Source: Daphnia pulex (lineage: Eukaryota; Arthropoda; Branchiopoda; Diplostraca; Daphniidae). Taken from it: a stretch of DNA of 64,000 nucleotides. The notes under the pieces were generated by a model. That model did not search any database. It was not told where the DNA came from and saw only the letters and a program-made list of their open reading frames with translations. The position numbers were made by a program, and so were the translations under genes. Location: contig NC_060018.1 in assembly GCF_021134715.1 (NCBI RefSeq), positions 4,109,501 through 4,173,500 of the forward strand, read 5' to 3'. How positions within the stretch are numbered: the stretch's first letter is position 1; every line of letters begins with the position of its first letter. Positions 11,004 to 23,104 of the stretch are shown piece by piece.

Positions 11004-14000
11004 ATGGGGTAAGTTGTGCATTTATTGATTCTGTATAGTCTTAAATGAAAAATCGATTCGTACCATATATCCACGTAGCAACAGCTGGATGCTGAGCACC
11101 ACTGTCAAGTCTGAATTCAAATTTACTGTAATTAAAAGGGTATATGTTTCAAATATTTGTATTTTGGACTATGGAATTAGACAAATAAGAATTTTCCATT
11201 AGGGTGTATAAATACCATTAAGCTAAAGTGTAAATCAATATTGAAGTCACAGACTCACTGAAGTGTCCCGTCATTCAAATGTTAAAAAAGATTTTATTAA
11301 TATCTTGGCTGTAAATATAGCATTCATATTTTCAAACTAATAAGCTAAGCTGCATCCAAGTTTTCAACCTGTACTAAATTCTAAAGTTGTATTGAGCTAA
11401 ACTTCGAAGCTGAATGACTTGTGCCTCTAGCTACAGCCCAGAAGGATTGTTGCGAAATGTTATTCTCAACTCAAGCAATAGATTGTTGCTTTAGGTGATA
11501 CATCAAAGTAATATTTCATCCAGCCAGAAAACTCTTGATATTGCTAGGATGCTAGGCCCACTGTTAGTGGGATTTTAGTCACACAATATTGATTTACTTT
11601 GAAACATGCAAGCCCCATTCAGACAATTCCAAAAGCACAAACATTCAACAATGATAATGGGAAATAGAAATTTGTGGACTTTGTGTATTCAGTTGTAAGA
11701 AATCGATGCTGCGTGTCCTGTGTCTAATTCCTAGATGGCTACTTCGAACCCTTTCCCTTATTTTTCATGGTATTTATTAGTTAATGCTATTCTCGTCATG
11801 TTAACTTTCATCCGTACCTACAGTATTCTCCTTTTTTTTCGTTTGCTCACTACAACGTAAGATATCGCGTGTCGAGTTTCATTTCATTTCACTGCTTCTT
11901 TTGGAGGCTTCTATCGCCGGCGTCTCCTAGGTTGGACGCTAGATATAAACCCGTCTGAGAAGCCCCACCTTTACTTTAAAATAAAGTAAAAATTAATTTA
12001 AAAAAAGGCAGGGGAAAAAAAAATAACTAAAATCATCCTTCGGATAACAATCGGTTGAAAACAGGCTCATCTCATCAAAAATGAATGGCATCAAAGTATA
12101 TTTATTCAATCTTCCATAAGAGTTGGTTTGCGAGGGGATGGGGGTATTTGTTTATTTCCGTTTTTGTGTATGTGTGTGTGTTTGCAATGGGGAAAAAAAA
12201 TCGCTTGTATACTTGCCCGTGTTTACGTGTGCGTGCCAGAGTCGCAATGACGGGATTGCTAGATCTAGCCGGAAACTTTTAATGTTTCATTTCCTTTTTT
12301 CTTTCTGTAACTTGGCATCCTCCTCGGTTGTGGCACACTCCATCACCATTTAGCACGCGTGACTGTGCATGCCGTATCGACAAATCTGTCGATTCGGCAA
12401 TTTCGTTTCGACACTCTTTTCGTGACTGAATAACCCGTACACTTATCATTGAACTCTAATCGCCCGAATTTGTGTGAGGATTTCGACCCGGAGACTATCC
12501 CATTGGAACTTTATTTTTTCAATCTGTTCCGCAGTCGGGAACTAGTTGAATTCGTAAAAACTGTGGCTTAAGTTCAATATTCTTTCAGCTTGCTCAAATA
12601 TTTAAGGCGTAGGAAGCGGTTGCCGAGGTTTAGGGGGGGGGGGGGATTGCATCTTGGTTGTGCGCCTGTGTCAGGGCCAAGAAAGCAGTTCCCGGATATG
12701 ATGCCATGTCGTGTCTGTCTCTTTTGGAGAGGGCGAGCTATTTGCAAGGCGCCAGTGAAAAGATGGAATCACGTCGACAACCCTTGTCTAATCTTAAGGA
12801 TGAATCTCGATGATACCTCAATCAGACGTGTCTCTTTAAGCCTTTAGGTCCTCGCCATTCGATCTATAGTTCCCGAAATCTTATTGTTAATCCTAAGATT
12901 TTATGAGGTTGCCATGGATGGCTAATGAGTGCCTGCCATGATTGGGCTGCGTTCACCAAGGCGACGTTCTCTCCGTGTTTCTTCTCTCGCTGACTCTCTC
13001 GGGATTTTCGAGCGGCTAATGACTTTATTACTCAGTGCTCTATTTATCCTCACAAGTCACCTAGTAATATTTACAGATATCCTACATGAACTAGAGCTAT
13101 AGAAGCTCAACATTACCAAACAGAAGAAAAAGTTGTTTTAGTTCAACGAATTTTCCTTGGTTATTTGCACGATCTCCTGTTCTTTTTTTCTTTTTTACTC
13201 TATTGTGTTCTGTGAACTGTAAACCCATTACATGAATGGATAGGTAATGGTGTCTTGATCGTTCAACTGGAATTCGGCTTCTTTGATCCTATCTACTCGA
13301 TTGCGATCAGGCTCAATCCTGTTAGACTTCATCTCGTATCGATGGATCTCGCACCCAATGGTCTATCGAACAATCGCCGTCGTATGGATTCGATAACACA
13401 CCGAGGAACTCCTCCTGGAAGTCAGACCAACAGCTGCTGCATACTTCCCCTGACAAGAGTGTATTGAACACGGTCGAAACTAAGCCCCAAAAGATAGGAA
13501 AGTAGAAAGCCAGATTGATGTCCACAGTTGGTCTCGATGACGTTTGAATCTGCGAGTTACACAGAGAGAAAATAGTGAGGGACTGGCGGGAAACAAGAAA
13601 TCGTATTAGGTCCCAATCCGATTTATATTGTATACGTTGAGCCTGTCGTCCTAGCCCCTTGAAGGAATGACGACACTTTTTTTATTATTATTATTATAAC
13701 GGATAACGTTGAATTTTTCTTTCTTCGCTTCTATTTCGTCTAGCGTCATTTTACATTGTGGACAGACAGCCGGGGAGTCGAATGGCGTCGTTCTTGTATT
13801 TGTTCGTTGCCATGTCGTGCGACTACCTCTTTTATATTCCGGCAATGTCAGCTACGAGATTTTTATTTTGTCGCCTTCAGAATTCATTGCCCCCCGCTGT
13901 TATTATGTACGCCATATTGCCTCTGCAGGATGTGTCATTTTCAGTGAATATTTATCGCGCTCATATAAGTATGTTATATAGACTAGTATCCAGTTTGCGT

Positions 14001-17000
14001 CTACCGTCCCAGCCTATATTGAAGTGTATCTCTCCCACTCTAATCCCTGTGTGTGTGAATAGAATTTCTCTGGATAGGTAGAATGGATCAAAACCAGCAA
14101 CAGCAAGGTTGTTTTGTTGGTTTCTCTAGCTTCCTTTTCGTGTCGAGAGGTATTGATTCGTTGCTTCTCTCTCTCTCTCTCTATCTCTATCTCACTTTTG
14201 GTCGGTTGGAACTGTTTGCCCAGAGAACAGAGCTCAGGGAGAACGGTGGGTAAGCAGGAGGAGGGGTTGGCTGATTATGGCCCCCCACTCCCAACCGCAC
14301 GTCATAATCAAGGCGCCAAAAGTGATTGAGTTGTGTGGCCCTTCATCACACACACACGATGCGTACGAATCGTTTTGCTTTAATCACAAGTTTGTCTGGG
14401 TGTATAGTAGTCGTGGTGGTCACAGTTTACTTTTTTCCTTATCCCATCGCGCCACGCCTCTACTCGTCGAATGCATTCCACCTCACCCCTAATGAGTTTG
14501 AAACTGTTACATTTGGTAGTGGCTGGCTTGTAAGTGCGTCGGATCCATCCCGTTTCCGCCCGTTTCACGAATTCAAATTATCAGCGTTCGTGTTATCTTA
14601 CTGGGATGGCTCATTATCTCTCCCTCCGTGGGTTCCGCATTAATTGACTTTTTTCTCCCCCCGCATATTGCCCGAAATGCCATGATAGAAATTGTGTACG
14701 TGACATTTCCGAAGAAATCTCGTGACGCTCTGCATTTTTAACGCTTGGAATGTTGGGGTTTTTGTGAGCTGTTCGCCGTTTAGTCTGCCGGCTTACTTGA
14801 AGAAAAGTTGCTTCAAACAATATTTTACGTGATTTTACGAAGCCCTGGCCTTTATCCGCCCGACCTGATCGTCGTTGCAAGAGCGGGCAACTGAGCTGGA
14901 CAAGAATGTTGGTTCTGAATCCTTATACGCGTATACTTTTTGCTCCTCGTTCATTTATTTATGTGGGCCTGCGCCATCGCTGGAATGCATTCCGTTGCGA
15001 AGAGTGCGCCATATTGATTCTAGCGTAAACAATAATGAGTTCTTTGACGCCCTGAAGTTTCCATGCGGCTCGTTAATTTTATCCAGTTGGACTTGGCTCA
15101 AAGACTAGGCCGCCAGCCAGCCCAATTGTAATCCAATAGAGAAATGACATATCGATCCGCTCGGCGCACCCTCTCTCTCTCGCGCGCGCTACGTTTTCTT
15201 CCCAACTGTTTCTATTCAGTGACGCTGGAAGGTCCTTTCGTGATATCAAGTTATTTGCGGCCTGCTCCAGTGTACGCAGTCTGTATGGCCCCCGATCCTT
15301 CTCCGTTCTAACCAACAGCAGCCCAACGACCCCGTCCATCTTGGGACTTTGTCGTGCTGAAATGGGGCGAACGTGCCCGCATGTGCGCACGGTGGTTAGA
15401 TAGCTTGAGCAGAAAAAGAAGAAGAAGAGGAGAAAGAAAGAGTGAACATCTGCCCGCATTTTTTGTCCCTTTCTGTACTCCCTTTCTCTGGCACTATATT
15501 CCTTTTGTGTACGCTCAAAAATCGATATAATCCTATTTGCTTTTACCCTCTCGAATTGATCATTTTCGCCTTAGACTTTAAGAGACTTGCCACAGAATAA
15601 AGAAAGCGTACCCTAGAGAATCGAGCCGAATGTCTTGTTTATAGTAGTTTGCAAATCCAATTTCTTTAGCTTAATCGTTTCTTTTGCTGTCCGTTAGGGA
15701 ACAGCCAATTTTCACGTGCAAGGCTCACGTGTTCCACATCGACCCGAAGACGAAACGTTCGTGGATCCCGGCCTCGTCGTCCGCCATCAACGTCTCCTTT
15801 TTCTACGACTCGACACGATCCCTGTACCGAATCATCAGCGTCGAAGGCACTAAAGTAAGCAACACTCTTCTCCATTCAAGATTCAAAGTTTCTTTTTCTC
15901 CACTTTTTCAAATGCCATGCTCACCTGTCTTTAACGTGAACCGGCTGGTAATAAATACTCAAAAGGGCAATGCTTCTTCTGCTGCCCTACGGAGAAAAAA
16001 GCCAAGCACAAGTTGTTGAACGTCAACAAGTTGGCGCCGTCGTCCTACCGGCGTTCAGGCTTAGAGTGCCTTTCCTTGTTCCCGATTCTTTTCGACACGA
16101 CTTAGTATGTCGATCCCTTTTTTGTTTGTTTTTTTATTCTTTCTCCCTCTTCATCTTTCAGGGTTTTGTGTCTATTGATTTTGCGTCATCTCTGGTGCCC
16201 TAGAAAAGTTGGGCCGTTTTTTTCTTTCTTTCTTCCCCATTTTCAGCTGCGGGTTAGATGGATGGATGCATCACGGTTTGAAGAACACGGTTTGAGCTGT
16301 TAATGGGAACTGAAAGGGTTTACGGATCGATTGTCAGCCGACTCTTAAATGGCTCAGCTCTTGATCTTGGCTTGGATTGGGCGCTGGATGAGCCATCGTT
16401 ATCGGACGCATTACTACACTACCCTTAACTACGCTAGTCACTCGTCCAAAAATTGTAGATTTCCCTCTCTCGTTGCAACATCAATTAACGAGAAACATGT
16501 TTGCTCTCTCGTTTATTCTCAGGCTGTGATCAATAGCACCATCACACCCAACATGACGTTTACGAAAACGTCACAGAAGTTTGGCCAGTGGTCGGACGTC
16601 CGGGCCAACACCGTCTACGGACTCGGATTCCCTTCAGAAGCCGAACTCAACAAGGTAAGCAATTATTTTTAAGGACATGGCTTCTTTTTCTTTCAGATTC
16701 TCTTTCAAAAAGGAAAACATTACGAGTAACTTTTTCTTTTAACTCGTTTCCTCTCTTTTTTCTCAAGATCTGTTCACTCCTTTTTTTTCTAAGTTGAGCT
16801 GTCGTAACTTTCTCCATCTCTTTGGTCGCCATCCCCGGGCTACTAATAGCCGTAAGTCGAGGATGGATGCAAATCGTCCCCGACGGTGACGCCCACGCAA
16901 ACTTAGAAAGAAACAAAAATGAATAAAATAAAACAAAAAAAAGTATAAAGAAATATAAATGCAAACAATTTCAGTGAATAGGTCTATAACATAAAGTGCC

Positions 17001-20000
17001 AGTCAAAATGCAGGCATTGAATTGTTTATGAGGGACTGACTCCCTTTCTTTGATGCATTTTCTCGTTGCCCCTTTTCCCTCGCCTCCTGTCGAAAACTTG
17101 GCATTCATGCTGCTACGGATATTTAAAAAAGAAAAATAGAGGCAGGAAGAAAGAGAAGAAAAAGCGAGGTAGACTACTTTCTCTCTGCTCTACTCGTATT
17201 CGAGTGCTGATCGATCGTGTCTGGCGTCCTCCAGGCGTCGCCATGCGCTTCAAATATCGTCCACGATCCCGCGAGGACTAGGTTCATAAGATCACGAATT
17301 TTTTTTCCCCCCATACGTACGGCCGATTAAAATAGAATCTAAAATAATAATCCCTTTTTTTTAGAATTTATAAAAATACTTCCTAATATGTTTTGATGCC
17401 TTAATATATGTGTTGAGCTATCCGAATGAATGACGCATGATTATTATTATTTTTTTCAAACTTTTGGAAATATTTTGTTGATTGAAATAGTTCATTGAGA
17501 AATTCCAAGAAGTGAAGGAAGCGACGAAGAACATCAGCGGCACGTCGCCGGGCAAGTCGTCTACCAGCGCTACCAACGGCTCGACGCCGACACCAGCGGC
17601 GCCGACTAGTATGACCAACTCGACCTCGGCCAGCGCCAATGCCTCGCCCGTCAACAGCCGCTCGGCCATGGCCACTGTGGGACTGGGCAGTGGAGCCACT
17701 CCTACCGCCTTTACTAACGACGATAAGGAGCCGATGACCGTCAAACAAGAATGTGAGTGTCAACAATATCCTCGCTCCGTTATTTTTTTATTATTTTTTT
17801 TTGCCCATTACCATCCAGCAGCGGGAGCGAATGGATTAGGCTCTCTTGCTATATTGCTTTTGCAATGTCCGTCTCGACCTGGTCTCGACCCTTGAGACGC
17901 AATGGAGTGAGCAAAAAGAAAAAGAAAGAAGGGAAAAGATAGACTAAATTGCTGCCGCTATTTTTATCTCTTTCATTCTATTTCCATTAAAAGAAAATGA
18001 TAGCGGGACCCACCTTGATTGTCCGGGTCAAGTGTGGAACTTATGAATCTCTTGGGGATTATTTAACTGCAACTTGTTATTATTCCTTGTAGATCAGACG
18101 GATGGGAGTACATCGCCCGGCTCCGTATCGCCAGCTCTCCTCAAGTCAGCCCTAGTGACCCACCAGCGCTCGCAGAGCTTATCCGGCCTCCAGGTAACTT
18201 GAATCCTTCTGTTTGCTCTTCTCTGTCTGTCTGTTTCTCTCTCTCAGCCTGCCGGGCCCTGCCCTCCCAACTTTATTATCTCCTTTTTTTATTATTGTGT
18301 GTGTACACCGGGGTCAGCAAACGACAAACGAGAACATTGTAGAAAGTAAAAACGTACGCTCACAACATAAAGGGAGCAGAGAGAGAGAGAGTCTAATACT
18401 TGGGTTACTTGCAAGATTGGACGGAAGGATCGATCGAGCTGCACAGACACACACACACAAGACACAAGGCTTGCTCGCTCGCTTGCTCCTCCCGTCTCTC
18501 TACGCTACGCTCTGATAATACAGGAAACTAATGAACTTTTTTTTATTTTTTTTGTTCTCCTTTTTCTGCTGTTCCTGCTTCGTCTTTTGTATTGTTCTTC
18601 ATCTCCTTGGGTTCGCCATTCAATTCTTTGATTCGTGCCTTCTCTTCCACTGATGCTGCTGTTCCTGTTCCCGACATGGCGGCGGTGGTGGTGATGGTGG
18701 TGATGGCGAAAACACATCCTTATTCCACTGGCTGATTTTCATCCCGTCCAGCCTCCAGCTGATAGCCCAAAACACCAGCAGAAGATCGATAAAAACTCTC
18801 CGGGGTCCAGCAACAACGGCGCCGCAGTCGGAGGAGTCGCAGTTGCAGCATCACTGAGCGGAGTGGGCAGTAGCGCGACCCTACCGTCCCAGGGATCCCA
18901 CCTCCCTTTGGGATCGGTCGAAGCCCAGCTGAAATACGAAAACGACCGTCTCAAGCTCGCGCTAGCCCAAAGGTAAACATATCTATTGCGCGCTCGCCGC
19001 TTCGGGCATTTCCTCCCAACTTTCCCCTCTCATATTTTCGCGTTTCGCATTTAATGTGACAGTTCGGCAAATGCCAAGAAATGGGAAGTGGAGCTGGCCA
19101 CGCTGAAAAACAACAATGCCCGTCTAACCAGCGCTTTACAAGAGTCGACGGCCAACGTCGAAGAATGGAAACGACAACTGCAGGCCTACAAGGACGAAAA
19201 TCAGCGCGTGAAATCCAAGATTGTCGAACTGGAGGCCGGACGAGGCCCGCCCATCACCGGCGAAGGCGGCAACGATTTGAAGCGAGAGGTGGCCACATTG
19301 CGATTGAAGATTGATTCTCTGGAGACGGAATTGCGGGCCAAGGACGACGAAATCCGCCGGCTGAGTAACGAGATGCGGGAGATGAGCATGTCCGCCGATC
19401 GAGTCAAGGTACCACCGCCATTTCAAATATCGTTTTACGCAGTGTTGGTTTTATTTCTTTCAAAACGAAGAAGCTCTGGCAATTTCGCAGCCGCCCCAAT
19501 TTTTGCTCGCCTGCAAAAATGCCTAATGTGAAAATTTATTGCATTTTCCCTTGGCATTTTTTACAAGCGCTGCCAGTTAATCGCTCAGAGTGCCTCGACT
19601 GTTTCTCATCGAAAGGGAGACAGTAAGGTATCGAGGGAACGGCCGACTTATAGAGGCCCCCCCATTTTTTCTCTTTTTCTTTTCCTTCATCTTCCTCCAA
19701 CTCGTTGGGATTGCGTGTGTTGGGGCTACGCCATCCATTAGATTCCTGTTCTCTACAATAGATACACACAGACACACACACACAACAGTCTTTTCTTTTT
19801 AAACTCAACACACAAAAATGCCCACAATTCGTTTCTGTCTGGCGTACGACTTTTTCTTTCTCTTTTGTAGCTGGAAAAAGAAAAGGCTATGATAAACGAT
19901 CGATGACAGCTTTATCAGCAGCACTCTGGCCGGTACACGGAGGCTGCCACTCATTCCCTCTTGAGAAATTGTGTTAACGCTATCATCCGCTGTGTGTGTG

Positions 20001-21523
20001 TGTGTGTGTGGAGGACGAGAGTTACTGCTGCTGCCTCTGCATTGTTAGACGCTGGGTACTTTCGAAATGAAAGATTTTCATTTCGGCGCCGCTCGAGACG
20101 AAAATGTGTCACGCGGCATTTCATCGCCGCATTATTTCCCCGTGAATTCCGGCGAGAGTCAAAAAGTCGAATGAATCTTTTTTTTTTATTTTTGTTCTTT
20201 TTCGCCTATTTTGCGCGGCGGCTCCGCGTTGTTGTTTGACCGCCGGTCCCATTGTTATGCGACTGTCTCTGTGCACGCGGGGTGCCGACTGTGCTGTGCT
20301 CCATCGCCGTCCTGTGTTTAATGGCAAAAAAAGGGGGGCTTTTGTGTTGTTCCCTTTTCTTTTCCCTTCGCCGATTTGTTGCCTCCACAATAAGCTGGAT
20401 GAATTCCAGCTTTTTCAAGCCCTTTGACTTCCTGCTTGACAGACTTGATAAACTTTCTGAAAGGTTTTCATTTTCTTTTGGCGTTTTTCTCTCTCTCTCT
20501 CTCTCTCGCTTCGGCTGCGTTTTGACGCTTATGCGCGTCGCAATGACAGAAGAGCCTTGAAAGTCACGGATGCGTCTCAATCTATCATGGAACAAGACGG
20601 CCAAACCCGTCTGGCCAGACAATGAGAGATGGATACAAACAAGAAAACAGCAGTTTACTAGTTACGACACACTATGTTGTTGTTGTTGTTGTTGTTGTAC
20701 ACAACATTCTGTTTAGTATGGACAGGGATATTTTTTTTTCTTTATTTTATTTTATTTTATTTTATTTTTTATTATTTATTTACTCTGTGAGTTAGTAGAA
20801 TACGACGGCCAGGCGTCACGACATCAAAGTTGTGTGCCCTTCGTTTACCCCGTTATTCCAATTTGCACCATTTGGAATTGTTTACGTGATCAACCGACCG
20901 AGCGTTTTTGTTTGTTGGTTTTTTCTTTATATCCCCGCCGACAAGATCAATGCAAACATAGCAAATGGTAACCAAGAGGAAGAAAACGGAGATATACTGT
21001 ACATGTATACGAAAAAAAGAAGGAAATGCATCAATCAGTCGAATTAGACCCAACATTGATGATGGATCCGGTTTACGTCTCCACCTACTCCCTCCCTCTC
21101 TTTCAGGATGAATTGTCAGTTGTGCCAAGGCCGATGGAGCGTTTTGGCTGGCGCAGCTTATCATCTCTACATTGCCTTTCACTCTTGTGAGGCTGTCGAA
21201 GACGACCAGCCTAGATAGAGGGGGGATAGAGAGAGAGATGGAGTTGATAGATTGACGATGCGGTTGGCGTAATGAGTGGGCATCAATGTGTGGAAGCAGC
21301 AGTTTTTGATTGATTCGTGCTTGTGTGTTTGGTGTAGATTCTCGAAGAGGAAAGCTCTCGGCTGGAAGCGAACGGCGAATCGGTGCGGAGCCAACTGGAT
21401 GCCATGAACGCAGCGCACGACACCCAACGGCGCATCTTGGAATCACTCAACGCCCAGCTCGTCGTCAAAGTGAACGACTTGACACACATCCACCGCGAGA
21501 TCCAAACGGCACTGGAAACCTGA
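11004..21523 (+). CDS. homer: Homer scaffold protein
   Basis: Homer tethers mGluRs, IP3/ryanodine receptors and Shank at synapses and in muscle by binding PPxxF-type motifs. Exons are 11004-11008 (ATGGG), 15698-15854, 16523-16654, 17491-17752, 18093-18193, 18752-18972, 19063-19408 and 21338-21523, giving 469 residues. Residues 1-112 form the EVH1 domain ([48 protein letters not shown]). By my count W24, F74 and G89, the ligand-contact residues known from Homer EVH1, are all present. A Ser/Thr/Ala-rich linker (about 115-265) follows. The C-terminal coiled coil begins at [20 protein letters not shown] and holds [21 protein letters not shown], both typical of the family. The stop at 21521 ends ...[10 protein letters not shown]. 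Large introns (4.7 kb first, 1.9 kb last) contrast with the compact neighbours. An open frame continues beyond the stop (see findings). Confidence 0.95.
11009..15697 (+). other. Homer intron 1, no nested gene seen
   Basis: A 4.7-kb intron with a GTAAGT donor and ttag acceptor. It contains an uninterrupted G run at 12633-12645, a TTA run at 13682-13697, CT and TG tracts and AT-rich stretches. None of its short open frames resembles a protein on either strand. Confidence 0.7.
15855..18751 (+). other. Homer introns 2-5 non-coding content
   Basis: The intervals between exons here (15855-16522, 16655-17490, 17753-18092, 18194-18751) hold pyrimidine-rich and purine-rich low-complexity DNA. Near 18676-18706 is a GGT/GAT-rich triplet tract. 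I see no other gene. Confidence 0.65.
19871..19906 (+). CDS. homer: Possible alternative terminal exon of Homer
   Basis: Directly after a good acceptor (tttcttttgtag, ending 19870) the sequence reads [11 protein letters not shown] and then TGA. Exon 7 ends on a codon boundary at 19408, so splicing to this exon is in frame and would give a shorter Homer of 419 residues with a truncated coiled coil. There is no donor shortly after the stop, as expected of a last exon. This is inference from phase and splice consensus; the peptide is too short for homology to help, and intron sequence can look like this by chance. Confidence 0.3.
   Translation: MEKEKAMINDR
19991..20010 (+). repeat. (TG)10 microsatellite
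   Basis: Ten perfect TG units in Homer intron 7. Confidence 0.9.
20675..20698 (+). repeat. (TGT)8 microsatellite
   Basis: Eight perfect TGT units in Homer intron 7. Confidence 0.9.
20741..20770 (+). repeat. TTTTA pentanucleotide repeat
   Basis: About five tandem TTTTA units grading into a T run, in Homer intron 7. The same pentamer recurs at 31728-31750. Confidence 0.85.
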
Positions 21524-22490
21524 CCAAGTTGACCCGACGGCCCGCTCGTGCCTCTGCTCGACGATGGCGGAGGCAATGAAGATGACGTTGACGGCCAAAT
21601 GGCCGCTCTCATCTCAGATCTCACCGGCATTGAAGCGTTTTCCAATCTTAAACCGCTAGTGTGGGCCGAAGAACTCGACGAAACTGTCGCAGAACTGCCG
21701 GGTCCTCGAAACGAAATGACATTTTGAATTAATCGTCTATTGTTTAATCCAATTTATTTTTTTGGCAACTATTTTAACTGGCGTTCCTTTCAATTTACAT
21801 ATAGGGGGTTTATTTTTCATTTCGCTTCTATTTTTTCGTGCGTGTTCGTCCTTTTTTTTTCTTTTATTTAACTTTCAACTCTAGGCAGCTTGAAAAGGCA
21901 ACTATTTTTAATTTTTTGGTTAATCCGGGTTAATCGCATTTTTTTTTTCAAATCATGTCCTCCACTCCATTAATTCCAAACCCCTTTGATCGGCGTTGCC
22001 GAAAATGGCCAATGATTTATTCCCAGTACGTTTGCCAATTTTTCCTACTTTTCCCCCGTACATAATTAGTTGGATTTTCTACAATTAACAGCCCTCAATT
22101 TTGATGGTTCCTTTTTTCTTTTTGTATCTTGTGTGTGTGTGAATGTAAGGATGACTTAAATCATTTCCATACTCTGTCTGTGTTCTCTTTGCTGTTCTTC
22201 CTTCCTCTTCCTAGTGACTCGTGTTTCTGTCGAAGCGCCGTTTTGTAGAGAAACGGCGACGTGTTTTATTGGCATGTTCAATCGGGCATTGCTCAACAAC
22301 GTAACAGCTCTCACACATTCCCTCTCTCCAGCATCTACTTTTACTTTTGATTGACCTTCAATCGATTAATTTATTGACCTTCCTGATTAAAAAAACAAAA
22401 TCAAACGCTTGGGCTTTGCGGTGAAAGCAAATTTATAGAAATTCTTAGTGGACATTGTAGGGAACCTTTCGATTAAGGACAATAACTCTC

Positions 22491-22496
22491 AATAAA
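22491..22496 (+). promoter_or_regulatory. Candidate Homer polyadenylation signal
   Basis: The sequence AATAAA lies about 970 bp after the Homer stop codon. It would give a long 3' UTR. Confidence 0.35.
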
Positions 22497-23077
22497 CCAT
22501 CACGTAGGATTTTCATTGAAAAAAAGAATGGTCTTTGGATTCTATTCGTTTAGATATCCTCGGCAAATTGCCCTTTGCTTTTGTATTACCTCCATTCTTC
22601 TTCCTTTTGCTTTTTCGTCACTGATCCTCTTCCATCTACTGTTGATTCGTGCGTGTTCGTTAGTGCAAACTCCACCACCCAAAATTTCCCTGCCCTCCCA
22701 AAAAATGTGTCGATTGCATTCGTTCCTGCAGCTCCGTGTCATCCTAATCCCCTCCCCCTCAATATGCTTTATATTAATTAATTCATTATTATACTGTGTT
22801 GTACCTTTTTTTTTTAGTTTTTCGTTGTCGGCCTCGGGACCGCTATCATTCTCTCGAGACCTACCGCTAGGTGGCTCTGTGTGGCTTCCCAGCGGAAATT
22901 CGATGCCAACTCCATGGAAATTATTATAATGATTTAAACAAAATAAAAAAAATAAACTAAACAACCAAACAACTAACCGAAACAATAGTCGAGCGGAATG
23001 GTGTGAAACGAGGCAAGTGGTCCATGAAACAGTTTTTTCTTTCCCCCTTTTTGTCATCTTCTCGACAGGCATAGAGC

Positions 23078-23104
23078 ATGATGATGATGATGATGATGAT
23101 GATG
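23078..23104 (+). repeat. (ATG)9 microsatellite
   Basis: Nine perfect ATG units followed by imperfect TTG units, between Homer and the ADAMTS gene. Confidence 0.9.

Larger units (their letters stand above)
19409..21337 (+). other. Homer intron 7, simple-repeat rich
   Basis: A 1.9-kb intron with a TG run (19991-20010), a TGT run (20675-20698) and a TTTTA run (20741-20770). It also contains a possible 36-nt alternative terminal exon at 19871-19906, listed separately. Long minus-strand open frames over it are low-complexity shadows. Confidence 0.6.

Noticed and set aside
20853..21446. 197-codon minus-strand open frame
   Set aside because: It is antisense to the last Homer exon and intron 7; the codon pattern is a shadow of the sense exon.
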